DNA of 39,473 nt from Thermoplasmata archaeon (GCA_021799185.1 JAJZAW010000002.1:1-39473), one strand, 5' to 3'; shown: positions 9,294 to 17,252, numbered from the stretch's first letter. Notes: generated by a model from the sequence alone, not told the origin. Numbers and translations: made by a program.

Positions 9294-9848
9294 TTACTTA
9301 AAAAGCTCATACCTGTTTATATAGAGTGGCCCCATTTCATCATAATAGACAGATTTTAATCCGTGGTTTGAAAATATACGGTCAAGCTCTTCCCTTGATA
9401 TTCTTATTCTGACTGGTGGCCCAGGGCTTGCATCATCTTTCTTGAACTCTACTATTGCTATTTTCAGGTTTCCAGATGATTTTTTTCTGATTTCCTCAAG
9501 AAGGTCATCGCGACACTGGAAATCGTGAAAACTCGTGACCATCAACACCGAATTGAAGCCGCTGACAGGAATCCCCTTGCAGACATCAGCCAGCACTGGA
9601 TGCACATTTTTATAGCCCTCCTTTGCGGCAGCCTGCTCCACGGCCATGTGCCCGCTTTCGTTGACGTCTATTGCATAGACATCCCTGACCATGGCTGCAA
9701 GCTTAAGTGAAAATATGCCGTCGCCGCTGCCCAGGTCTATGACAATATCCTCAGGGCCAGGATTTAAAGACTTCAAAATCCTGTCAGCGTCAAGAAATGA
9801 AGACCTCCACCTGTGCATATGACCATAGTTGTGTCCCTGCCAGTCCAT
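9294..9848 (-). CDS. class I SAM-dependent methyltransferase
   Basis: A 184-residue Rossmann-fold methyltransferase. Motif I is VIDLGSGDGIFSL (SAM binding), with motif II acid in YAIDVNE and a motif IV-like segment at VLMVTSFHDF. The N-terminus (HNYGHMHRWRSSFLDADRIL) resembles Methyltransf_11/31-type proteins that act on small molecules; the substrate is not deducible. It is convergent with the small membrane protein at 8930. It stands alone, with a weak AT-rich promoter upstream. Confidence 0.75.
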   Translation of the reverse strand: MDWQGHNYGHMHRWRSSFLDADRILKSLNPGPEDIVIDLGSGDGIFSLKLAAMVRDVYAIDVNESGHMAVEQAAAKEGYKNVHPVLADVCKGIPVSGFNSVLMVTSFHDFQCRDDLLEEIRKKSSGNLKIAIVEFKKDDASPGPPVRIRISREELDRIFSNHGLKSVYYDEMGPLYINRYELFK

Positions 9849-9987
9849 GCAGGCTCATTGCCATTTGGCTTATGAATGTGTTGAAATATACCGAAAAAAT
9901 GACAGTATCATGACCAATGCCTTAGCCAGAAGCTGCTATTGATCAGCATCTTTTCATTGCCAGAACTATAGGCTATATGGGGATAAA

Positions 9988-11007
9988 TTAATCGCCCACA
10001 AAGACTATCCGGCTTCCCTGGTATTCTATGCGGAAGTCCTCGCGCTTAAGCGGTTCCAGGGCTCTACATATGTTTTCATGTTTTCCTTCATCGGAATAAA
10101 TCAGGAGGAATCCGCCACCTCCGGCTCCAATCATCTTTCCTCCACTGGCCCCATTTTCCATGGCAGAACCGTAGAGAGAATCAATCCATGTATCAGTAAT
10201 CCCGGAGGCCAGAGATTTTTTCTCCATCCAGTTTATGTGCATGAGGCTCCCAACATCATCAATGTTACCTGAGGACATAGCCTGGAACGCCCTGTACGCA
10301 ATATCCTTCATCCTGTCATAACTGGAGACCTTCATCTCAACGCCCTTGGCCTGGTTCCTATGTATATCAGTTGAACTCCGTTCCCTGCCTGTGTAGAAGA
10401 GAAGCAGGGATTTTTCAAGCTTTTTCCTGCTTTCCTCGCTCATTATGACTGGCCTGACCTCAACACGTTCATCTGGATAGAACTCCATGAGCTGTATGCC
10501 CCCATAGGCTGCCATATACTGATCCTGTTTTCCTCCAGGTTCACCCATGATCTCCCTTTCAATTTTTACAGCTTCCTCGGCAAGCTGCTTTGGCGACGCA
10601 TGTTCTCCCAAGTATGCATGAAGTGCATTGAGGAGGCCCACTATGAATGTGCTGCTTGATCCCAGCCCTGTGCCCCTTGATGGTATGTCAGAAATGCTCA
10701 CTATTTCAATGCCGCCATCAATGTTCAGAAGTTTCAGTGCCTCACGAACTGTAGGATGCTTTATCTGATCCACATGATCCACGATTTCCGTGACCGAATA
10801 GCTGACCCTGATTCTGGAATCGAACTTCTTGTTCACAATAACGTAAATGTACTTGTTTATGGATGCAGACACAACAGCTCCGGGCCCGTGGATGCGGTAA
10901 TACGACGGTATGTCCGTTCCACCTCCCACGAAGGTGATACGGAGAGGCGTCCTTGACATTATCATTCTTCTTTTCAAGCTGTGGTCAGGAGTTCCAAACT
11001 CGGTCAC
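9988..11007 (-). CDS. GHMP-family sugar kinase, D-glycero-D-manno-heptose 7-phosphate kinase-like
   Basis: A GHMP kinase of the HddA type that phosphorylates a sugar phosphate, feeding an NDP-sugar used on surface glycans. Motifs: SRTPLRITFVGGGTD at the N-terminus, the ATP-binding PSRGTGLGSSS loop, EPGGKQDQY, and the C-terminal GASGGKMIGAGGGGF motif. The start is ambiguous. The GTG at 11007 has a good Shine-Dalgarno element (GGTGAT, 11011-11016, 3 bases away), but family proteins usually start at the internal MIMSRTPLR, 14 residues on. It follows the epimerase gene by 15 bp and is surely in its operon. Heptose as the true substrate is inferred from family resemblance only. Confidence 0.8.
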   Translation of the reverse strand: MTEFGTPDHSLKRRMIMSRTPLRITFVGGGTDIPSYYRIHGPGAVVSASINKYIYVIVNKKFDSRIRVSYSVTEIVDHVDQIKHPTVREALKLLNIDGGIEIVSISDIPSRGTGLGSSSTFIVGLLNALHAYLGEHASPKQLAEEAVKIEREIMGEPGGKQDQYMAAYGGIQLMEFYPDERVEVRPVIMSEESRKKLEKSLLLFYTGRERSSTDIHRNQAKGVEMKVSSYDRMKDIAYRAFQAMSSGNIDDVGSLMHINWMEKKSLASGITDTWIDSLYGSAMENGASGGKMIGAGGGGFLLIYSDEGKHENICRALEPLKREDFRIEYQGSRIVFVGD

Positions 11008-11010
11008 TTA

Positions 11011-11016
11011 ATCACC
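11011..11016 (-). promoter_or_regulatory. Shine-Dalgarno element supporting a GTG start
   Basis: GGTGAT on the minus strand, three bases before the GTG at 11007. It is complementary to the archaeal 16S rRNA 3' end (AUCACCUCC) and lies in the short gap between the epimerase stop and the kinase. It argues for the longer kinase form. Confidence 0.5.
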
Positions 11017-11022
11017 CGGAAT

Positions 11023-11934
11023 TCATCTGTAGTAACGGTTAATGAGTTCCAGACCCTGATCAAGGCCAATCTTTGGTGTGAATCCAAGTTTATTCTTCAT
11101 CTTTGTAGTATCCGCAAGTGTCTCCATGACATAATTCTTCACAGGCATGGGTATGTACTCGGGCTTGATGTTCTTTCCAAGCATACTGTTCAGCTTGCCC
11201 ACCAGCTCATTGAGGCTGTAATTCTTTCCGTAGCCCACGTTGAATATTTCAAATCCCTTCACATCGGATGCCTTGACAAGGGCATCAGCAACGTCACCCG
11301 CAAATATGAAATCCCTTCTCTGCTCGCCGTCGCCATAGATGACAGGTGCCTTGTCCTTCTTCATCGCCCAGAGAAACTGGGTTGCAAGATTGGCATAGCC
11401 GCCCTTGGACTGTTCGTGATATCCGTACACTGAAAAGAAACGCATTGCTGAAACATTAACCCCGTAAAGTTTCTGGTAAAGGAGCCCCAGCCTTTCTGAG
11501 GCAATTCTCCCTTCCGTATACAGATCTGTTACTTCAGGAATTATGTCTTCCCTGTGTGGTGGCTTTACACCATTATAGATTGATGAGGTGGATGAGAAAA
11601 CCACAGTTGAACCATGATCCTTTGCATATTCTAGCACCGCTGTCATTCCGGCAACGACCTCGGATACAAGCATCGGATTTTCCCTGTACATGGGGGAAGC
11701 AGAGTAGAAACCCAGGTGAAATACGGCATCAGCATCCACATCCAGCCTTGAAATTGATCTGGCATCATCGTTTATAACCTTCAGGTTCTCGGATTCGAAC
11801 TCCTTAAGATTCTGGTTGGACCCGGTGTGAAGGTTGTCAATAACTATGACCTCATTATCGTTTACCAGCTTTTCAACAAGGTTTGTGCCAATGAAGCCGG
11901 CGCCACCTGTCACTATGACTGTCTTATTCCTCAT
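11023..11934 (-). CDS. NAD-dependent epimerase/dehydratase (extended SDR), UDP-glucose 4-epimerase-like
   Basis: A 303-residue extended short-chain dehydrogenase acting on nucleotide sugars. It has the NAD-binding GGAGFIG motif at residues 10-16, an acidic residue ending strand 2 (VIDN), the FSSTSSIYNG Ser/Thr motif and the substrate-side RFFSVYG motif. The catalytic YxxxK reads Y-T-E-G-R here, so the usual Lys is Arg. A TATA-like TTTATTATAT lies about 28 bp upstream of the ATG. Together with the following GHMP kinase it forms a two-gene sugar-nucleotide operon, likely for glycoprotein or glycolipid decoration. Confidence 0.82.
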   Translation of the reverse strand: MRNKTVIVTGGAGFIGTNLVEKLVNDNEVIVIDNLHTGSNQNLKEFESENLKVINDDARSISRLDVDADAVFHLGFYSASPMYRENPMLVSEVVAGMTAVLEYAKDHGSTVVFSSTSSIYNGVKPPHREDIIPEVTDLYTEGRIASERLGLLYQKLYGVNVSAMRFFSVYGYHEQSKGGYANLATQFLWAMKKDKAPVIYGDGEQRRDFIFAGDVADALVKASDVKGFEIFNVGYGKNYSLNELVGKLNSMLGKNIKPEYIPMPVKNYVMETLADTTKMKNKLGFTPKIGLDQGLELINRYYR

Positions 11935-12039
11935 ACTGTGTGGAAAGGGAAAGGGATATAATAAATAATTCTGGACAAACTCAGAATCGGCGCTGGCATA
12001 TATGCATTGATGGTTGCAGCCTGATCCACTGAAGTGAAG

Positions 12040-12615
12040 TTAAAGCACCACTGCAGAGAATTTATAAACCGACACCGAAGGATCTTTCCAGGCGTTCGGG
12101 CTCAGCCCTGCCTTTTCGCAGGTGGCTTCGAGAAATTCCAGAGGGCCAAAGCCATTTTCTGTTGCAACCTGCGGCAGCAGCACGCCTGAAGCTACGGGGC
12201 TGACAACCATGAGGCCTTCACTGCCAATCTTCAAATTCTGGATATCTTTGGCCTTCATTGGCTCAATGGGGCCCAGAACGGTGATTTCCACCTCAATGTT
12301 CTCCAGTTCCGATTTCGAAACAGACCTGAATCTGGGGTCTTCGGAAGCAGCAAGCACAGCTGCCCTCCTAGTTGCGTCCCACATTTCAAAGGTTGGATAA
12401 ATGTAGCCAATGCAGCCCCTCAGCTCTCCACGGTTTTTCAGCGTCACAAATACGCCTGCCTTCTTCTTCAGAACGGGGTCATCTATGCGCGGATGATAAG
12501 CCATGCCAGAGAGATTTGACCGAATCGCGGTTAGGGCTATATCTCTAAGTTTTACCCCGTCAACCTCACTGAGATTTTCAAGAAACTCTTCCGGTGCATC
12601 GCCCTGCATGTTCAT
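12040..12615 (-). CDS. amrA: AMMECR1 domain protein (AmmeMemoRadiSam system protein A)
   Basis: A 191-residue AMMECR1 protein. The invariant LRGCIG motif is present (GELRGCIGYIYP), followed by the ASEDPRF and the EIEVTVL-like (VEITVLGPIEP) elements of the family. The molecular function is unknown in all domains of life. It is divergent from the Memo gene (145 bp apart), and the radical SAM member follows Memo, so all three AmmeMemoRadiSam families sit together. Either ATG at 12615 or 12609 may be used; a TATA-like GATTAAACTA lies about 26 bp before the first. Confidence 0.92.
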   Translation of the reverse strand: MNMQGDAPEEFLENLSEVDGVKLRDIALTAIRSNLSGMAYHPRIDDPVLKKKAGVFVTLKNRGELRGCIGYIYPTFEMWDATRRAAVLAASEDPRFRSVSKSELENIEVEITVLGPIEPMKAKDIQNLKIGSEGLMVVSPVASGVLLPQVATENGFGPLEFLEATCEKAGLSPNAWKDPSVSVYKFSAVVL

Positions 12616-12760
12616 GAAATCACATGCGGATTAGTTTAATCTACTTTACCGATTGGCAAACTCTTGCCATTGAAGTGCTATCAAATTAACATTCAGCGTA
12701 AATTTTGCAAAATCACGGTGAGACCAATCCTTAAAAGCCCGTATTGCTTATTTATGAATC

Positions 12761-13585
12761 ATGCAGGATGATCGTCCCCCGTCGGTAAGTGGTGCCTTTT
12801 ACCCTTCAGATCCAAAGGAATTGCAGGATGTCATAAGCACTATGCTGTCCCTGGTTAATACACAGGTTTCTATCAATCCGGAAAAGCTGATTGGCGTTGT
12901 TGTACCGCATGCAGGCTATATTTATTCTGGCCAGACTGCGGCCCATGCATATTCCCTGGTTAAAAATTCCACTAAAAGGGAATATGTCATCATTGGCCCG
13001 AATCATTCTTCTTATCCTCCAGAGACATCAATTTACCCCGGAGGCGAATGGATAACACCACTTGGCCGGAGTCCTGTGGACGCAGTTATGGCTGAGGAGA
13101 TAATGGAAAGGGCGCGTGGATCAAAACTGGACGAAAAAGCTCACCGAAAGGAGCATTCAGTGGAGGTTCAACTTCCTTTTCTGCAGTACCTATTTGATGC
13201 TGAGTTCACCTTTGTGCCCATCATAATGGGAGATCAGAGGATGGAAATGGCAGCATACCTTTCCCATGGGCTCATGTCCATGAAAAAGCTACCTCTGATC
13301 ATAGCATCTTCTGATCTGACCCACTATGAGCCTCTGGAAACTGCCAGACGTAAGGACAGAATGCTCCTGGATGCAGTTGAATCCCTTGATCTGCACAGGT
13401 TCTACAGAACGCTTGAACAGAATGTCATAACTGCATGCGGCTATGGGGCAATTGCAACCCTTATGTCAGTTACAGGGGAACTTGGCGGCAAGATGCAAGT
13501 GCTTAATTATTCCACATCCTATGAAACATCTGGAGAAAGTTACAGCGTTGTTGGCTATTCAGCAATTGCGGCATATATTGAATAA
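12761..13585 (+). CDS. amrB: Memo-like protein (AmmeMemoRadiSam system protein B)
   Basis: A 274-residue MEMO1-family protein with the class III extradiol dioxygenase-like fold. The start motif SGAFYPSDP and the presumed metal/active-site residues are present: His in VVPHAGYIYSG, His in GPNHSSYPP, SSDLTHY, and Cys in TACGYGA. Human MEMO1 binds a redox metal with the equivalent His/Cys set. The TATA-like CCTTAAAAG lies about 28 bp before the ATG. The stop codon TAA overlaps an ATG (TAATG) in the frame of the radical SAM gene, so the two are packed as an operon. Confidence 0.93.
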   Translation: MQDDRPPSVSGAFYPSDPKELQDVISTMLSLVNTQVSINPEKLIGVVVPHAGYIYSGQTAAHAYSLVKNSTKREYVIIGPNHSSYPPETSIYPGGEWITPLGRSPVDAVMAEEIMERARGSKLDEKAHRKEHSVEVQLPFLQYLFDAEFTFVPIIMGDQRMEMAAYLSHGLMSMKKLPLIIASSDLTHYEPLETARRKDRMLLDAVESLDLHRFYRTLEQNVITACGYGAIATLMSVTGELGGKMQVLNYSTSYETSGESYSVVGYSAIAAYIE

Positions 13586-13586
13586 T

Positions 13587-13591
13587 GGAGG
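13587..13591 (+). promoter_or_regulatory. Shine-Dalgarno element before the radical SAM gene
   Basis: GGAGG, within GGAGGCGAT, four bases before the ATG at 13596. It is the best ribosome binding site in this part of the window and points to initiation at 13596, even though that ATG is one base out of frame with the radical SAM body. Confidence 0.55.
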
Positions 13592-13595
13592 CGAT

Positions 13596-14655
13596 ATGAG
13601 CGAAAGTTGCAGTCCTTTACACAAAAAATTCTGATGGGACAATCACGTGCACTGCCTGCAGGAGATATTGCCGACTCCACCAGGGCCAGACCGGATTCTG
13701 CGGAGTTAGGACATTCCGTGGCAATGACCTGTTTCTGGATGTATATGGCCTTCCCTACGCCATAAACATTGATCCCATAGAGAAGAAACCTGTACTCCAT
13801 GCATATCCAAATTCAAGAATCTATTCCTTCGGAACATCAGGCTGTGATTTTGCATGCAAATTCTGCCAGAACTATGACATGAGCCAGAGGAGAGAAATGG
13901 CCGGCATAGAAATGGGGCCTGAGGAAATAGTGAGGGATGCTGTGAGGAGGGGCTGTGCCGGAATAGCGTATACGTACAATGAACCCACCATATTTACTGA
14001 GTTTGCGCACGATGTTGGAATCATAGCCCACAAGTATGGCCTTTTCAACATATATGTAACAAACGGCTATGAAACACCGGAATCCATTGAGATGATTTCT
14101 GAGTTTCTGGACTTTGCCACTGTCGATTTCAAGGGCAATGCTTCTGTTGAATTTTACAGAAAGTTCATGTCGGTTCCAGACCCGGGATTCATATTCGACA
14201 CCATTCGCCTTTTCAGGGATGCAGGTGTTCATCTGGAAGTTACCGACCTTGTTATTCCGGAGGTGGGTGATGATCTTGAGAAAGCTGAGCATATGATTCG
14301 GAAGTTGATGGATATTCTGGGTGACGCAGTTCCACTGAGTTTCCTCAGGTATCACCCTGACTATAAGATGACCGTCCCGTCAACCCCCGTTGAAACGCTG
14401 ATGAATCATTACAGAAAGGCCAAGGAAATGGGGCTGAAATTCGTGTACATAGGAAATGTGCCTGGCATCGATCAGCAGAATACCTATTGCCCCAGCTGTG
14501 GAGAACTGATCATCCGGAGGGATGCCATGAAGACCATCTCAGTTCACCTCACAGAAGATGGAAAATGCCCCTCATGCGGCACACCCATACCTGTTGTTAC
14601 GGGAAAGTATTCTCCTCCAGGGCAATCTGCTGTGCCGGAAGGAAAAGCCCACTGA
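13596..14655 (+). CDS. amrS: AmmeMemoRadiSam system radical SAM enzyme, start region frame-broken
   Basis: The body frame is open from 13600 to 14655 (351 codons), close to the family's full length. The track's 258-residue version from 13879 cuts off the radical SAM motif. In the body frame I read TCTACRRYCRL, then GQTGFCGVR, IDPIEKKP, and SFGTSGCDFACKFCQNY, which holds the CxxxCxxC [4Fe-4S] site; a C-terminal CPSCG...CPSCG zinc-ribbon pair follows, as usual in this family. No ATG, GTG or TTG lies between the in-frame TGA at 13597 and the Cys motifs. The ATG at 13596 (with GGAGG upstream) is one base off and reaches a stop at 13632; the ATG at 13585 is in frame but meets that TGA at codon 5. 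The cause may be an assembly error, mutation or recoding. Confidence 0.85.
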
Positions 14656-14705
14656 TATGCAGGCGTCAACAGGAAACGGATATATTCAGCGCATCGTGTG
14701 GTGTA

Positions 14706-15233
14706 TCAGGATACCAGATTGAGAAAGTTGCCAAGCACCGTAACCGCTATCCCCAGCACAAACATCGTTATTATCCAGAAAATGTAATTTCCATTTACAG
14801 ATTTGGCTATGCCTGCTCCAAGAAGCGCCATTGCCCCATCTGCAAGATATATGGCTATCAATCCCCGTGTAGGAAATAGAATTGCCAGCGAGAGTGGCAG
14901 CATGGCGCCAACAAAGCCGCTTAATATTGATGCGCCCGTGCCCGCAACAGATTCCACAAGGATGTCCTTTCCTATCCTGCTCTTCACCAGGTAGCTGGGA
15001 GAACGGAGCATCAACTGCCTGGAACTATGGGATATTTCCCCGCGCAGCTTTGAATATTCCGCTATGAAGAAGCTGAATCCGCCCACGAAAGATGAGCCGA
15101 ATGCAATCCTGAATGCCAGGTCAATCCCTGAAAAATTACCCTCTATGACCGTTCTTGAAATCAGCATAAGTGTTGTAATAATGCCGTCAGATAGTCCCAG
15201 TGTAAGAGGGAAGATTATATTTGAGTTATTCAT
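14706..15233 (-). CDS. VIT1/CCC1-family membrane transporter
   Basis: A 175-residue membrane protein with about five hydrophobic segments. The first helix carries the VIT1/CCC1 signature GLSDGIITTL, and the next helix is small-residue rich (AFGSSFVGGFSFFIAEY). Family members move Fe2+ or Mn2+ out of the cytosol. The Asp in the GLSDG motif and the acid in IAEYSKL are kept; the usual cytoplasmic metal-binding Glu-rich helices appear short. The ATG overlaps the end of the DUF211 gene by 8 bases (ATGAATAA), so it is translationally coupled. It is convergent with the radical SAM gene. Confidence 0.75.
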   Translation of the reverse strand: MNNSNIIFPLTLGLSDGIITTLMLISRTVIEGNFSGIDLAFRIAFGSSFVGGFSFFIAEYSKLRGEISHSSRQLMLRSPSYLVKSRIGKDILVESVAGTGASILSGFVGAMLPLSLAILFPTRGLIAIYLADGAMALLGAGIAKSVNGNYIFWIITMFVLGIAVTVLGNFLNLVS

Positions 15234-15510
15234 CTCTTCTTATGCTTTCTACTATTCTTTTGCCAACCGCAATCTCGTCAACGGAATGAATCACAGATCC
15301 TGTTTCTTCAATGGAATTTATCAGTTCAGAAAAATCAATCCCATTACCTTCAACCGTGATTATGGTTCCCATGGTTTCCATATCCATTTCAGTAACACTG
15401 ACGTTGACGGCTTCAACCCCTGGAACCTTCTCTATTGCTGATGCAAGTTCCAGAAGTGAGGGGCGGTTCAGCGCCTTGTCAACGTCAAGGATAACTCTTC
15501 TTACTGTCAC
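15226..15510 (-). CDS. DUF211 family protein
   Basis: A 94-residue DUF211 protein with ferredoxin-like alternating strands and helices. Family motifs are VRRVILDVDKAL at the start, VEAVNVSVTEMDMET in the centre and SVIHSVDEIAVGK near the end. The track start (TTG at 15531) adds seven residues. I choose the GTG at 15510, with GGTGGT three bases upstream, because DUF211 proteins begin just before the first strand. It overlaps both neighbours: four bases (GTGA) with a small ORF upstream and eight with the VIT1-like gene downstream. The coupling suggests a metal-related job; the family's function is not known. Confidence 0.85.
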   Translation of the reverse strand: MTVRRVILDVDKALNRPSLLELASAIEKVPGVEAVNVSVTEMDMETMGTIITVEGNGIDFSELINSIEETGSVIHSVDEIAVGKRIVESIRRDE

Positions 15511-15656
15511 GGCACCACCATTCCATAGCAACTCATAGAAAGGGATGAATGTTCAATAAATCCCGAAACTGCGTGGCATATCTCCCCATTTTCAATTTGG
15601 CCTGCAAAATGGCTTTTAACACCTTTTATTGACACTTTAATCTCTTTATTTTCCAT
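15507..15656 (-). CDS. 49-residue small protein, first gene of the DUF211-VIT1 operon
   Basis: Too short for the ORF track. It starts at an ATG at 15656 and reads MENKEIKVSIKGVKSH..., ending ...SCYGMVVP. Its TGA shares four bases with the GTG start of DUF211 (GTGA), the usual sign of coupled translation. An AT-rich TATA-like element (AATTAATAATAAAAG) lies about 20 bp upstream. It has a strand-turn-strand look and two Cys residues, no membrane segment, and no family that I recognise. Support is from position and overlap rather than homology. Confidence 0.5.
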   Translation of the reverse strand: MENKEIKVSIKGVKSHFAGQIENGEICHAVSGFIEHSSLSMSCYGMVVP

Positions 15657-15755
15657 ATTTTTCTTTTATTATTAATTCTTTTGGAGGTTTATTTTCCCTT
15701 AGAGTAGATGCCCCGTCCGAAATTTTAGCTACAATAATGGTATTGATCGCTTCGA

Positions 15756-16361
15756 TTACTGGTCCATATTTGCATTGCTACCGGAAAGTTTTTTCATGGC
15801 TGCCCTGATTCTTCCAGAATATCTTGACAGATCTGCAATAATCACGATGACAAATATGCTGAATATTATGGTCACTCCGAAGAACGCACCCAGTAAAGTC
15901 CTCGTCTCCGTAAGGCTCTGCGACATTCCTGATACGGAAATAAGTATGTACATTACTGCTGCTATTGAGATTCCGTATATCATGACGAGCGTATGAATCA
16001 GCCCGGAAACAAACCGCACTCTTTCAAGGTCTATTGATGGCTGAATTGCCTTTTTCATTGATCCGTATAGTTTTTCGATATCATCGCCGGTCCTGCGAGC
16101 CGCTCCTGTCACGGATTCCACGACGCCACTTTCCCCCTGTTCAGCTGAATTTACAAGTTTCTCAGCAGCCTGACTGGCATTGCTGGAAACAAAAAAATTA
16201 AGGAGTTCACGCATGAAGGATAGATTCAAAATGCTCTCGAGTTCATCCACCTTGGACTCAAGTTCCGTAACATAATCCCTGAAGCCCTTTTTTACAGCCA
16301 TTGAAACGAGCACTGTTGCAATGAGAACGGCTGTGGGAATCAGGTAGAGGATTAAATTCAT
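15756..16361 (-). CDS. membrane protein with coiled-coil region, unknown function
   Basis: A 201-residue protein. An N-terminal membrane helix (about 4-22) is followed by a charged, coiled-coil-like stretch (YVTELESKVDELESIL), a soluble helical part to about residue 115, then two membrane helices (about 121-145 and 155-178) and a basic tail. No family recognised; the topology could suit a membrane-shape or sensor role but nothing shows it. A TATA-like ATTTTAAGTATG lies about 28 bp before the ATG, fitting a leaderless transcript. It is probably transcribed alone. Confidence 0.6.
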   Translation of the reverse strand: MNLILYLIPTAVLIATVLVSMAVKKGFRDYVTELESKVDELESILNLSFMRELLNFFVSSNASQAAEKLVNSAEQGESGVVESVTGAARRTGDDIEKLYGSMKKAIQPSIDLERVRFVSGLIHTLVMIYGISIAAVMYILISVSGMSQSLTETRTLLGAFFGVTIIFSIFVIVIIADLSRYSGRIRAAMKKLSGSNANMDQ

Positions 16362-16438
16362 CTAGAAAAGGTAAAGGTGGCTCATACTTAAAATATTTTC
16401 ACACTGTACGAGTCTGTTCGCGAAAAATAACCGGGAGA

Positions 16439-17197
16439 TCAATCCCTGGCAAATGTAAAATGCCTGATCTCTTCCAGCATTGACAGGCCATCGGTTGTTA
16501 TCTTATATTTCTGTTTTGCGCCGCTATTGTCGGATACTTCCAGAAGCCTGTTCTCCAGAAGCTCATTGACGGCACGTAGAGCAGATCTGTAATTCAAGTT
16601 GCACTTGTATATTATTTTGGTAATGCCAAGATCACCATAGGTTCTTGCAAGTGAGAGAATGTCATGCATAATCATGGTGTGGTCCCTCCGGTGCCTCATT
16701 GCCACGTCATCCCTGATTGAGGGTTCAGTTTCAATTTCTTCGTGATGCGGCTTAGCTTCCACAGGTTTTATGGTTTCGGCCATCATTGAACTCTTGCTGT
16801 TTACTCCTTCGAATGATATTCTAACGGTTTTGTCATCATTTGACAGGACCACCGCCCTAACTACAGGCACTGAAAACATTCCAGAAAGAAAATTCTCATA
16901 TGGAGTTAAGGTCGTACCGGATATGGCAAATTTCCTGCTCATTGATAGGTCTTTGGCGCGGAGATGGAGGAGGACTATGGCCTCCATCCTTTCCTGTTTT
17001 GTCCCTGACAAAAGTGAAATTGGAATGATTTCAGAACCATTGTTCTCTGAAACAAGAGCATAGTCAAACTGATGGATGATCTTGCTTGATCCCATGATAC
17101 TGAAATTTGCTTCCAGATGCCAGTCATCAAGATTGAACATTATTTCATCAGAACTGATTGCGGTCCTCTTCTTTGATGAAAATTCAGCTATTTCCAA
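16439..17197 (-). CDS. winged-helix transcriptional regulator (HTH_45 type)
   Basis: A 252-residue protein. The C-terminal 85 residues form an archaeal HTH_45-like winged helix: HDILSLARTYGDLGITKIIYKCNLNYRS, then the wing (QKYKITTDGLSMLEEI). The N-terminal 150 residues look like a beta-rich domain of unknown type, perhaps a sensor. The start is a TTG at 17197 with a strong AAGGTGAT ribosome binding site three bases away. Upstream is a TATA box (CTATATATAC) overlapped by a 9-base inverted repeat, which fits autoregulation. Targets cannot be told. Confidence 0.75.
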   Translation of the reverse strand: MEIAEFSSKKRTAISSDEIMFNLDDWHLEANFSIMGSSKIIHQFDYALVSENNGSEIIPISLLSGTKQERMEAIVLLHLRAKDLSMSRKFAISGTTLTPYENFLSGMFSVPVVRAVVLSNDDKTVRISFEGVNSKSSMMAETIKPVEAKPHHEEIETEPSIRDDVAMRHRRDHTMIMHDILSLARTYGDLGITKIIYKCNLNYRSALRAVNELLENRLLEVSDNSGAKQKYKITTDGLSMLEEIRHFTFARD

Positions 17198-17200
17198 TAC

Positions 17201-17208
17201 ATCACCTT
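17201..17208 (-). promoter_or_regulatory. ribosome binding site that sets a TTG start
   Basis: AAGGTGAT on the minus strand, three bases before the TTG at 17197, a near-perfect match to the archaeal anti-Shine-Dalgarno. It decides the start of the HTH_45 regulator, for which no ATG is available in frame nearby. Confidence 0.6.
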
Positions 17209-17220
17209 CCGTATTTCGTA

Positions 17221-17246
17221 ATATGAATGTATATTTTCATTCGTAT
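17221..17246 (-). promoter_or_regulatory. inverted repeat overlapping the HTH_45 promoter
   Basis: Arms ATATGAATG and CATTCGTAT (eight of nine bases match as an inverted repeat) around an 8-base AT spacer. The right arm runs into the TATA-like GTATATATAG (plus strand, 17243-17252), between promoter and start of the regulator gene. A dyad here is the classic place for an archaeal repressor site, possibly bound by the regulator itself. Confidence 0.45.
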
Positions 17247-17252
17247 ATATAG

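Noticed and set aside
13443-13634. 63-codon plus-strand ORF in the track
   Set aside because: It is a shadow of the Memo gene that ends in the frame of the ATG at 13596; only its tail (MSESCSPLHKKF) matters, for the frameshift question.
13879-14655. Track's start for the radical SAM gene at 13879
   Set aside because: This would remove the CxxxCxxC iron-sulfur motif just upstream, so it cannot be the real start of a working protein.
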